A DNA stretch of 64,000 nt, from positions 7,974,758-8,038,757 of the forward strand of contig NC_049990.1 of the NCBI RefSeq assembly GCF_000003815.2. The letters run 5' to 3'. This document shows, one piece after another, positions 24,570-35,366 of this stretch (position 1 is the first letter of the stretch; every line of letters starts with the position of its first letter). This DNA is from Branchiostoma floridae (taxonomy: Eukaryota > Chordata > Leptocardii > Amphioxiformes > Branchiostomatidae). The notes beneath the pieces are model-generated. The model saw only the letters and a program-made list of their open reading frames with translations, ran no database searches and was not told the origin of the DNA. Position numbers and translations under genes: made by a program.

Positions 24570-27500
24570 TTACACCAGGGAAACACACAGTAAAGTTACA
24601 GCAACCACCAGCACAACAAAGGCCAGGAGGAAAAACAGCAGCTGCGGAACAGATGGAAGGTATTTCTCCCACGAAACGGCAGCCACGGGGGTGGGCGGGG
24701 CGTCAATACTGTGGGGTTCCTCCTGCCAGATCTCGTCTTCGGATATCTTCCCCATGGCATGCAAAATCTGGAAGTTGGTCGGGAATAAATGACAAGAAAT
24801 CATGTCAGAAATAGATGCACTCAAAAATACTGTAACAGTTCTACTCGACTCAAACTTTGTATTTACACTTAGAATGTGTGAGTTGTGCAGCAAATCTCTA
24901 TCATAACTCTTTCTTAAGTCTCTGTGTCCAAGGTTTTTTGCTTAATCTGCACGTGTCTATACATAAACCTGAAAAAAAAATAACCAAAAAGTTGAGACAA
25001 AAAAGAGGCACAATAAACTTATCAGCAAGTTTCATTTACCTCTCTTGCCGCTCTCTCTCCAGCTTCTACAGCCCCATCCATGTACCCATTCCACTTCACA
25101 GCAGTCTCTGAACCAGCAAAGTACACACAGCCAAAGGGCTTGCCTAGCTCACTGCAGGGACAGTAAATAACAGACAGCAACTTACATTTGAATTGGATAT
25201 GTCCAAAGAACAAGCTATGGTGTATTTAAAGGTGACCAAGGGTGGTCGTATTTTGATGACAGCACAATCAGATACTTACTTGTTTTGACTTCTATCAAAT
25301 TTGTAAAGTCTTCTTCAAATGACAAAAAGTGAAGCTGTACTTTCTTGTATACGCTTTTCTCACCTCCGATTGGTTGGTAGTTTCTAAGCAGGGCAGGGCC
25401 CTTGTGTAAGATAACCAATCAGCATCCGAGGTCTCAGTTTACACTGACCAGATAAGCCAATCAGCACTGAGGATCTCAGGCTTTCCTTCAGAATTGTTTC
25501 AACCAGGAACTTTTGTTTTCTACAAAAAAATTGTTAGATTTACAATATGTACCTGCCAAAGCTTGTCAGCACACCTGGTCCTAAGTTTGCCCCAGGTCCT
25601 CCTCCAGAAAAGGTGTCCGCCATCCAGTTATGTTCCACATAGTGCACAGGCTGAAGGCAAAAGACATGGTTGCACAAATTACCATCAATAATGTTTCCCT
25701 TCACAGGACGAAACACCAAAATGATTGTTTTTACTTCTTTTTCTCTCTTCTTCCTCTTCTTCAAGCAAATAAGGTCAATGACCTAAACCAGATAGCTGTG
25801 ACCATAGCAAGCACCCTGTGGTGTTCAATTACATAATGTAGCAAGTGGCAGGACAGAGCTGGTGGGGCTGGTAACCAATGTATTTCAGTAAGAATAAACA
25901 GAGCAGTGGTTTGTTAAGTTATCTAACCACTAGATTGCTTTGCTTTTTAGTAATCCTTTTGTCAGATTTAAAACAATTGACATTCCCTGGTAGAAAAAAA
26001 CTGAAATTCCCATCACAGTAGTAAGTACAGTGGATATCAGGGCTCCAGCCAGCGTCCGTTTTTCCGTCAATTGACAGGAATTTGCTGCGTGTGATGGAAA
26101 TTTTTTAAAACCAATCCGTCAACCTTGACGGACAAAAATGCTTGGTGGAAGCTACAGGTAGCTTGGGGACGCTGTCCATGGTCGGAAAGCCACACACTGT
26201 TTGTTTTGCTATTGTTATGATTGTTGACTTAGTGTGTCGGCGCCCTTTCACATTAAAAACCCGTTTTTCAAGGTCTCAGTTCCGTCTTTCTAACTTAATT
26301 TTCGCGGTTTTCACGACAATGGGAATTGGCTGATGGAAAAAAATTTTGAGCTGGCTAGAGCCCTGGTGGATATATAAAATATGTTTTATAGTTTACCACA
26401 ACTCACATGAAGGAACTCTGGACACTGGAAAACTTTAGCATAGTGTTCACACACTGCCTGCTTCCTGAAAATACAGTTGAACTTATAGACCTATAGAACT
26501 AATCACTTGAGATTATGTATTATGTATGAACCTAAATAAAGCTTTCTTCTCCTCAACTTGCAGTGTTAACCTGCAGGATAGAGGCATCAGGCAGATTGCT
26601 ATTAAGGTAGCCTCAATGACACCTGTGTGCTTGCATATCTTATATTAGAACATCTAAGAGTACATAATTCTTCTTTGCCATGTTTTCTCTTGCCACAAAA
26701 TTTCTCAGGAGCACACAAAAAAGACAGTACTGTACTACAATAAATTTAAGTTTTCTGTATTATCTCATTACTATAAGATTGATCAGACCTTTGCTCTTCA
26801 GTCATGTCACAGACTTTTCTGGCCTGTGTTGAAGTAATGAACCCCACAAGTGCAGGAAAGGAGCCATCTGGTTTAGTGTCATCTATGCAGGCAACAACAG
26901 GCCCTGTGTCGGACATTGCTGTACCACAGAAACCTGTGAGACACCAAAGATTATGCTGTCACTGTGCTTTTTTGTGTTGACCTCTTCATACTCATAGTAC
27001 TGCGTTTTCATGTCACCAGAAATATGATTGTGCCTACAATGGAAATACTAGCAGTTTAACATCCATTGGCATAATACCGGTCGGTTTACTGCAATTTCTC
27101 AAGCAATGCTAATTTGGCAAATGATCAACGCATCATTTTCTCCAGTTACATGTTGCTGTTACAGCTTACCTTTGCCACTTCTTCTGTGTAAATTATTTTG
27201 TCTCTCTGGTCCTGCTAAAAAAATAATATCGTAATTGGAACACACCGCGGAATTGTACGGAGAACGGGCGCGTGGTTGGAAGGGGGTGCACTATACCGGC
27301 CGAACGAAACACGGCACAATTAACTGCCGCTATGTACCTTTATACATCCTCTGTTGTTCCTTTCTTTCCTGTTAGTAGTTGCACAAAACAAAAATCTGCA
27401 TGAGCATACAAAAAGTCATGAGAAAATGGGCGTATACTGACAAGAATTTTCATTTAATTTTGGTCCGTCACAACCGCTATGACGTAAAACTTTACTGCTG

Positions 27501-30500
27501 GCCGTAGCATTAAAAATGGCGGGAAAATGGCGGCGTACGTTCAATTTGACCCATTCAGCCGTAGATCCGGGCGATAATGCAACGGTTCCTCACACTTTTA
27601 CACGAGTTGTAGGTCACCAAAAGAAATTCAAGATTGCTGTTGAATCATGCTCGTCTTGTGCCGTGAGCACATTTGATTATTATCTACAAATCTGGCGATG
27701 AACGTGACAGTGTGTTTGTCCCACGACGAGCTCGCCTGCCCCGAAAATGACCTGAAAACTTTTGGCCTTGTTGTCTTCGAATGGATTGTTATCGATGCTT
27801 TGTAAATTATGTATTGGACACCTAGATGTCTGAAGTGTGCATACCTCAGAAATAACTATTGTTGCATGTGTAGATCTCTTTATAATAAGTTCCACTATTT
27901 TTAATCGACCGGTATAAGGCTTATGACCGGTATTATGCCAATGCATGTTTAATACAATCAGAACAAATACGATTGATTAGAGAAATGTTTCTACCTCAAA
28001 CTAAAAGCAGCTTGAAAACCTTCTTTCCCCTTCCTCTGCAAAAAAAATGAATTTATGGTATACTGCTAATGTCATCTTTGAATGATAGTGCAATAATTAT
28101 TTTGCCACCATCTAATGCAACTTTAATTCCTTGTTTAACATCTGTAGAATTCTCTATATCCTATAAGATTGACACATACACTGCATTTTGTCTGTGAATA
28201 TGATAATAAGACATATAAATCTTTCCCATAGCTTGAATAAGAGAAAGTTATTGACAAATGGAAATGAAAACTGCTGACCTCTCTCCTTCCAGAATGCTGT
28301 TTCGTAGTATGTCATTGTTTTGATGACTGATCCCATGGGCATCCTCTGTATCATCTGGTATTATGGCAAGAAAAAGTATTTCAACTTAATTGCCTGGTTT
28401 GAAACGATATCATGATGATGCCTGATTTAAAAAAAAAGGCAAAGTCAAAAACAAAGACTTTCCTTCAACCTTTCACGCAGCTCAATGTCATATTACTCAG
28501 CATCAGACGGTCTTTTAAGGCATAAAACCTTTGTATGTTAAAGAACCCAACACTTATCAAGAAAAGTAGAGATGACCCGGTGTGCTCCACTAGGCTAGAT
28601 GCAAGTCATAGCAAAACTGTATTGCATTGTACTATATATATTAGCTTCAAACCATCACACTTCATCTCAGCTCATAATGACAAGGGAAGAGAATTAAAAA
28701 CTCACCTGTATTTTCAAGTCTGGGAGTGGGGGTTCAAATAGAATCTGGTGGAGAAGTGTAGGTGGTATGGCACTTATAACATAGTTTGCCTGTAAAAGGA
28801 AAGATATACATAATGTGTAAAAACATAAATCCCCCGCTTACATATATCCACTAACTTGAAATATGACTCTATGCAAGAGATCTCCACGCAATGCAATATC
28901 CCCCTGCCAGTACAATGGACTTAAGAAAAATCATCACATTGAAAAGAAAGCTGTTGGCCATGCATAAACAATGTTTTTTCTGATGCTATGTTATAACATG
29001 ATATAGCAAACATGATTTCTAAGTGCAAAATCCAAGACAACCCCATAACCTACTCTGTACAGCTGTCCACTGTGTGTGGTCACCATGGTAACTGCCTCCT
29101 CCTGTTCTATCCTCATGACAGGGCTGGACAGAACAACTCTGTTGCCAAGCAACGCTGCAATCTTCTCACTCACTTGCATAGAGCCACCCACAAATTTGGT
29201 CTCCTGTATAAACATTACACAAATAATATTCTCTCTGCAAATACTGGACAAAAAACACATCCATGAAGGTATCAAGGCACAGTATAAACTGTGCACTATA
29301 TGGTGACACTGACAGCATGCAAAGCTTTGGAGATCCCTCATTTATTCCAAGACAACAGCACAGATGGTAACTCCTGCAGTTATAGTGAAACTTATTAAAC
29401 ATTTGGACAAAGAAGTTGTGACCCAATAAGTTGCTGAAATATGCAAATTATGACCAATCTGATACAACGTTGATAACTGTTGTAATGGGACATCAAAGCT
29501 AGTGTTTCTTAGGATGAGGCACACATAAAATGAATGAAGGAATGATAGAGTGAGTGAGTGAGTGAATGAATGACTCATTATCATCACAAAATCTCAACAC
29601 ATTTATACAAATAAGTGAGTTGTACCTGTGCTACATTTGTCGCATTTCTGAATCCACCTGAAGATGCCATACCAGCCAGGAAAAACAGAAATGATATCTC
29701 TTCCGGCTCACAGCAGTATATAGTGGTCACAATAACACCCAACAGCTTCTTTGATATGCTGAATATCAGAGGAATACATGTTTGAATACATAATTTCCAT
29801 TTTATAGACAAAATGAGATCTAGAGAAGATGCATGATAATGTGGTTTGAGCTAAATGTTTGGCTACCAAGCATCTATTAATTTCGTAATAAGGGGCTCTA
29901 ATGGTAATCTCTGCATAGGCTATAACGTCCTTGGCATAGGTGACTGTTAAAATATAATTGTTAATGTTTCTATCTCTCTACATGCTAATCTGACCTTCCT
30001 TCCACAATGCCATGGAAAATTCAATCAACTGAAATCCTAAATAACTTTGAAAAAAATTTTAAGATTACTTTTCATTCTTCTTAGGTTTAGGATTTTCTAC
30101 TAAGATACAATACAAAGACATACATATATTGGTACAGTCATACAGTAGTGCTGAAAATCAAGTGACATATATTATTAAAAATGTGACAATACAAACAAAT
30201 AAAGGGGCAATCTTGAGATTGTTTCAAACAATCTTGAGATTTTCCAGAACATCTTCACATCTTGTGGAAAAATCTTTAAACGTTTCACTTGGCATGACAA
30301 CGCCCACTGACTGAGGGTCGTTATGATCCATACAGTGACATGGAAGTTTTTCCACAAAAATATCATCTTTGTAAGAAAGCTTTAAAACGTTACAAGCATC
30401 TGTTTAAAGTTCAATGTGTAGTCCAAAATTATTCTGGATGGTGTTTTTCAGTTGTAGAAGACATAAGATAAAGATTGATGTCGATGTGCTGGTAGAAGGA

Positions 30501-33500
30501 CCCTACCTTGTCCAGCACTCCTTGTCCATGAACTCCTTGACTGTCATACTGTCCCATTCTTTAGCCCTTGGTGCCTTCCAGGGAGCTTCAGGTGGGACCT
30601 TAGGAATGTGTAAGGCACGTGTAAGCTGCGGTGGTTCGTATTACGTATATCTAGAAGGAATTTCAGAACTCTAAGAAGGATTTCTACCAAGAATCAGCAA
30701 TTCTGCCAGACTAAATTCTACACTGACATATATAAAAGTGTCAATCACAATAAATGGTCATCTGAGACTTTGGTAAGAACAGATCACGTCAGTTACAATG
30801 GCTTTGTACATACTCTCCGACTCAGGCAGAGTCTGACGTGTAAAGGACAAACTATATTTGTTAGTGATTTTTTCTTTATATAATCGTCTTGAAATAAAAC
30901 AAGCAAAAATAGTTCAAAAAGCCAATCCAGTGTCTGAACCTGTTTGCTGAACTCTTCAATCCGCCACAGCCAGTTGTTCATGTCCAGAAGAGCCAGCGGA
31001 TTCTTTGTCAGAAGGGAAGGGTCATCAGAGTTGGCTGATCGGTGTACTCCCTGTGTGGATACAAAAGATGTAACTAGAATACAAGATATCAAACCCAACC
31101 TGTACTCAATTAGTATCTTTTTGTAATTATCTTAATCACTGTCCATTGTCCATTGTATGACTCTCAAAACTTAGCCCTTGGGCTCAAACTGGCAAATAAA
31201 CTTTCTCTAACTTTCTGTTATTGAGTTGTCCAGATCATGTATTGTCAGAGGATGAATATTATTCACTCTTAAGTACTGTCTATCGTGAAAAGTTACACGT
31301 AACAATGATCTAGATTTGCGGTGACCTTTCCTGTGTGCAATACACTTAGTTTCCATTTTTGTATTACAACAGTTACTGTACTAAAGAGTTGTTTCAATCT
31401 GACAAATGCAAAACACTGCAAGAACTTCCTTCCCACTGTAAATAAAAAATTAAGTTGCCATGAAAATAAATGAATTTGAATTAAATTAACAGTTACTCAG
31501 TAGTACATCCATGGCAATTAGTATTTGATAATTCCCATTTAACTGTGCAATTATTTTTCCTCAATGTATAATTTATATTCTGAACATTAATTAGTGTCCG
31601 GAAAACCAGAGGTTGATGAAAGCTGGATCAGACAACANNNNNNNNNNNNNNNNNNNNNNNNNNNNNNNNNNNNNNNNNNNNNNNNNNNNNNNNNNNNNNN
31701 NNNNNNNNNNNNNNNNNNNNNNNNNNNNNNNNNNNNNNNNNNNNNNNNNNNNNNNNNNNNNNNNNNNNNNNNNNNNNNNNNNNNNNNNNNNNNNNNNNNN
31801 NNNNNNNNNNNNNNNNNNNNNNNNNNNNNNNNNNNNNNNNNNNNNNNNNNNNNNNNNNNNNNNNNNNNNNNNNNNNNNNNNNNNNNNNNNNNNNNNNNNN
31901 NNNNNNNNNNNNNNNNNNNNNNNNNNNNNNNNNNNNNNNNNNNNNNNNNNNNNNNNNNNNNNNNNNNNNNNNNNNNNNNNNNNNNNNNNNNNNNNNNNNN
32001 NNNNNNNNNNNNNNNNNNNNNNNNNNNNNNNNNNNNNNNNNNNNNNNNNNNNNNNNNNNNNNNNNNNNNNNNNNNNNNNNNNNNNNNNNNNNNNNNNNNN
32101 NNNNNNNNNNNNNNNNNNNNNNNNNNNNNNNNNNNNNNNNNNNNNNNNNNNNNNNNNNNNNNNNNNNNNNNNNNNNNNNNNNNNNNNNNNNNNNNNNNNN
32201 NNNNNNNNNNNNNNNNNNNNNNNNNNNNNNNNNNNNNNNNNNNNNNNNNNNNNNNNNNNAACTCGAGCTCCATGAAATTAAATCCCTATAGAAATAATAG
32301 CCTGATTAAATCTCGCTAATAGCAGCCCGCCCAACATCCGCCGGCCACGCGGGGAGGGGCTAGTTACAGCACCGGACAGCAGAGTTTGTGTTACAGTCAG
32401 ACTATAGAAATAAATGCTGTCATGACAATTCCTTCTGTCTCGGAAGACAATTTTGTAGGTTGCATCATGAATTTGCAGTAATAACAACAGTGGTCCAAGA
32501 AAAGGTTAAGCTGGTCATTGGCTTGCTAGTCTGTGTAACACAAACTCTGCTGTCCGGGGGCTGTAACTTGCCCCTCCCCGCAGAGTTTGTGCTCCACTAA
32601 TCTCATGAGCTGGGGGAACTGTTGTAGAAAATAGGTGGCCGGCGGATGTTGGGCGGGCTGCTATAAGCGAGATTTAATCAGGGTAATGGCTTGCTATTGA
32701 ATTATCAAAAGCACTTTAATTTTAAAAACTTACCGACACCGTGTTTGTCCTTCCTCCAACCCTGTCCCGGGCCTCCAGAACTTGAACTTCCAAACCAGTC
32801 TCATGGAGGAGCTTGGCAGCACACAAACCTGAGCAGACATACCACTTAATAATCAATTACAAGAGATCAAATTTACAAGTGGGCATTTGTTATAACATTT
32901 AACAAATGTGTGACATTCCTGCATATATATTTATTATCATATAGCCTACCCACACTGACCCATTTAAGAGTAGAGTAGAGTAGAGTTTCCGGTTGGGTAT
33001 GAGCGACAAATTCCTTTATAAAACATACATCTTTTATTCAGTACATAAATTTGAACAGTGAATTTGAACAACATAAAACTTGTACGTGAAATGTATTTCT
33101 GTTCCAAGGCTTGAAATAAGAACAAAGTTGATTCATTATGCTACAAACTGTTGCACGCTCCGTATTTCTCCACTCGCCCATTCTCCAGTTTGTCGAGTTT
33201 GTTCGTATCAGGCGCTAAATCTCTGCCGGCTTTCCTGAGGCATTCCAGGATCCCTGTGCTTCACAGCTCTTGAGAATCTCGTTCACTACGAACTCAGACA
33301 CGTCTTCTCCGAAGAAAGGTAGCATTTTGGTCCTCCAGCGCCATGACCGCTACTCAATGGCGGACCGTGGTGTTTTTGTCGTCTGAACTTGAATGGGCGG
33401 GGGTACAAGTAATTTTATTTTCCATTTGCAGTTTAAATTGGACATGACTTGAAATAGATTTTATTGTCTTAAATATTATAGGTAATTCAATGTTGTTTTA

Positions 33501-34020
33501 AGACGGCAAATGTTTTCTTTGAACAAAGAAACACGCACTACTGATGTTAATAGAGGGAGCCATCCCCCCTGCCATGCCTGTACTTATTCCCCTATCTTGG
33601 CAGATGGACAATTCCTAGATATCTCATTCTGATTGGCCAGCGTCCTGTTTGTCTGTCCTTCTGATTGGTTCAAACTTTCAAAAGTCATTATTGCACGTGT
33701 GTATTAATAAAAAATTTAATTCGGCGTCATAACCAGCATGAAATGGGGCCTTCTGATTGGCCCACGTCCCCTGGCTATATGATAATATCAATAATCAAAT
33801 GGGCCAGCAGGGCCCTCTGTGATAGCCATAGGCAATCATTAGCTGGGTAGGCTGCGCACCAGGCCAGGGAACGGCCAAACCAATGAGTAACCCATTAACT
33901 ACATGTAAATAAGGTTAATAAATAAACAAACAAAGAGTAATCACCACTTATTCCAGCTCCTATGACCACCACATCTGTATCTACCACTTCCCTCTTCCCT
34001 CCAGTTTCAAAACTGGTCAT
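24570..34020 (-). CDS. Monoamine oxidase paralogue, copy 3 (Cys-less)
   Basis: Coding exons: 33945-34020, 32734-32828, exon 3 in the assembly gap, 30940-31050, 30507-30598, 29626-29758, 29054-29203, 28706-28789, 28279-28354, 26789-26933, 26407-26464, 25553-25650, 25040-25151, 24570-24767. If exon 3 is the usual 138 nt the protein has 521 residues. No frameshift or stop is visible. It retains GAGISG, VGGRT, FVGGS, GSVIK, the second cage Tyr (WNGYMDG) and a C-terminal hydrophobic anchor. Like copy 2 it has SGGGP instead of SGGCY in exon 12. An otherwise intact frame with this change implies selection for a protein that binds FAD non-covalently or has lost oxidase activity. Its start lies head-to-head with DNAH2. 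Confidence 0.92.
25553..25650 (-). CDS. MAO copy 3 exon 12, flavin Cys replaced
   Basis: Reads [13 protein letters not shown], identical in this stretch to copy 2, with different synonymous bases (GGA GGA GGA CCT against GGG GGA GGA CCT). The substitution therefore predates the copy 2/3 split and has been kept. Confidence 0.93.
26038..26365. mobile_element. hAT-like MITE, 328 bp, 8-bp target duplication
   Basis: Ends CAGGGCTCCAGCCAGC and GCTGGCTAGAGCCCTG are inverted repeats with one mismatch. Perfect 8-bp duplication GTGGATAT at 26030-26037 and 26366-26373. CAGGG ends with 8-bp duplications are typical of hAT elements. It lies in intron 11 of MAO copy 3; copy 2 lacks it (about 17085-17100). 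Confidence 0.92.
27060..27947. mobile_element. TTAA-type non-autonomous transposon, 888 bp
   Basis: The inverted ends share a perfect 19-bp CATTGGCATAATACCGGTC (27064-27082 and its complement 27925-27943). They extend to about 23 bp with one mismatch. TTTAA flanks both sides (27055-27059 and 27948-27952), and copy 2 keeps a single TTTAA at the empty site (about 17777). Duplication of TTAA suggests a piggyBac-like integrator. Inside are short frames only (for example 27516-27701), with no transposase. Confidence 0.87.
31638..32259. other. Assembly gap (622 N) hiding MAO copy 3 exon 3
   Basis: The left flank (AGCTGGATCAGACAACA) matches copy 2 bases 20624-20640, directly beside its exon 3. The right flank matches copy 2 near 21036. 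Exon 3 of copy 3 should therefore lie inside the gap. Confidence 0.95.
32298..32404. mobile_element. TAGYCTG-family MITE, 107 bp, 9-bp target duplication
   Basis: TAGCCTGATT to CAGACTA, flanked by perfect 9-bp copies of TAGAAATAA (32289-32297 and 32405-32413). It sits in intron 2 of MAO copy 3. Confidence 0.87.
32527..32685. mobile_element. TAGYCTG-family MITE, opposite orientation
   Basis: Reverse-orientation relative of the element at 32298. Starts TAGTCTGTG and ends AATCAGGGTA, with about 55 bp of extra internal sequence. The flanks TTGGCTTGC and ATGGCTTGC form a 9-bp duplication with one mismatch. The separate target duplications show two insertions, not one foldback. Confidence 0.8.
33141..33325 (-). 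pseudogene. Unidentified processed-pseudogene-like ORF in MAO copy 3 intron 1
   Basis: From an ATG at 33325 the minus strand reads [19 protein letters not shown] and continues to SCEAQ. One base appears missing near GGGATCCTGG, and the other frame continues [19 protein letters not shown] to a stop at 33141. About 110 bp downstream is AATAAA (plus TTTATT near 33033). A single-exon body with a poly(A) signal inside an intron suggests a retrocopy. I do not recognise the parent. Confidence 0.45.
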
Positions 34021-34350
34021 GTTGCGGCAGATACCACCTCAGAATTCCACAATTTCTGATGATTTTGACTCTGACGTCTGAAAGAGCTGGAAAAGAGGAA
34101 GAGACAACCTCCTTGGAGACATGTAGAATGCAGATGACGTCACGCCCACCTGGGTGAACTTTGACCTAAAAGTTTCAATTACCCACAGCTCTCCGCGCGG
34201 GACGGGAGTCAAGGCGGTTGCTAAGGACGATCGTACTGTCATTTCGGGTCAAAATAATGTTTTTCTGACTCCGCCGTCGGCTGAAACTGCACAAGAAGAA
34301 TTCTTTATATCTCTATCTACCCTGTGAGCCTATCAACAGGCGGACAAAAG
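34021..34350. promoter_or_regulatory. Head-to-head promoter of MAO copy 3 and DNAH2
   Basis: Contains the conserved MAO block (about 34134-34220: TGACGTCACGCCCACCTGG, GTGAACTTTGACCTAAAAGT, CTCTCCGCGCGGGAC). On the plus side, a strong donor CAAAAG/GTATGT at 34350/34351 could end a noncoding first exon of DNAH2. The DNAH2 coding exon at 35367 is preceded by an acceptor and 10 bases of UTR, so an upstream noncoding exon is required. The start sites are inferred. Confidence 0.55.
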
Positions 34351-34586
34351 GTATGTCATTGTAAATAACGGCGTAAGAATGTAGGTTCTTTTTCTGATTG
34401 TTTACAACGGCAGCCATCTTGAATCTAGGGCAATTAGTGACGTTTCGATGCTTCCATCGCAAGTTTCAGCGCAAAGCTGTGATTTCTTTTCATACTTATA
34501 TCGCGAAGAAACCGTTATCCATACCCTTGTCTTTGGAAACTGCATGACAGAGGTTGGAGATGTGTAGTTTTCTTGCTGAAGCTTTA

Positions 34587-34606
34587 TTGCCCCCCCCCCC
34601 CTCCCA
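34587..34606. repeat. Poly(C) tract
   Basis: A run of C with a few T, in the long first intron inferred for DNAH2 (34351-35356). The rest of that stretch shows no gene. Confidence 0.8.
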
Positions 34607-35366
34607 CTATCGGATCTCTTGGTTGAATTGGTTACAATGGAGGACAATTGCAGTGGTTTTTTATTTCATGGCAATGGCGCAGGTCTTAATTCACACCTAT
34701 GGCTGATCTGACCTATGTCTGTCCTATGTCTGATCTATTTTGCTTGCATGTTATGTTAGATTACAAGTTAATTTGATTGTTGTAACTTATATGTAAGTAT
34801 TCGATCCTGATTTGATATGAAGGTTATTTTGAAGTGATCTGAACTAGGTCAAATCTAGTAACCTACTTTAAGTTTGAGGATAGCCTGCTGCCTGGCATAC
34901 CCTGTTACGTAGAGCAAGGAGGTTAAAAAATCAAACCTAAGCATAGAGAATGATCCATTTTGAATTCCATGTAATTTGTAGCCTGAATGAGATTGCTTAA
35001 ATTTCACATACGGTAGAGATCAAGCAATTGGTGCATTTCTACATTCTAATTTCTATGTACAGCAATAATTATGCTGAGATTTTATTAAAGTGAAGCCAGC
35101 TTACAAATCTAAAAAAGTCCACAGTGTCTCTAAATTTATTGTTAAGCCTTGATGATGGTTACAACCCAGCCCACTTGCCCCACCCACCCCGTGAAGGGCC
35201 CCTTTATTTGGAGTGACACAGACCTAGAAGGAAAAGCTGGATATATCAGATAATTGCTCTAAAAGACTTTCTTTAACTTATCAGTGTTTATCACTTCTTC
35301 AGTATGCTCTCATTGCATATAATTTTTTTTGTTCATTTTACTTTTTTATTCATCAGATTTGAAACA

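Noticed and set aside
31587..32319. ORFs of 220-241 codons across the N run
   Set aside because: They consist almost entirely of unknown bases.
32298..32685. One large foldback element with about 100-bp arms
   Set aside because: Each arm has its own 9-bp target duplication, so these are two independent insertions in opposite orientation.
1844..34020. Polyamine oxidase or LSD1-type identity for the three oxidases
   Set aside because: Exon order, [21 protein letters not shown] motif, ILHAMGKI and the C-terminal anchor are specific to MAO.
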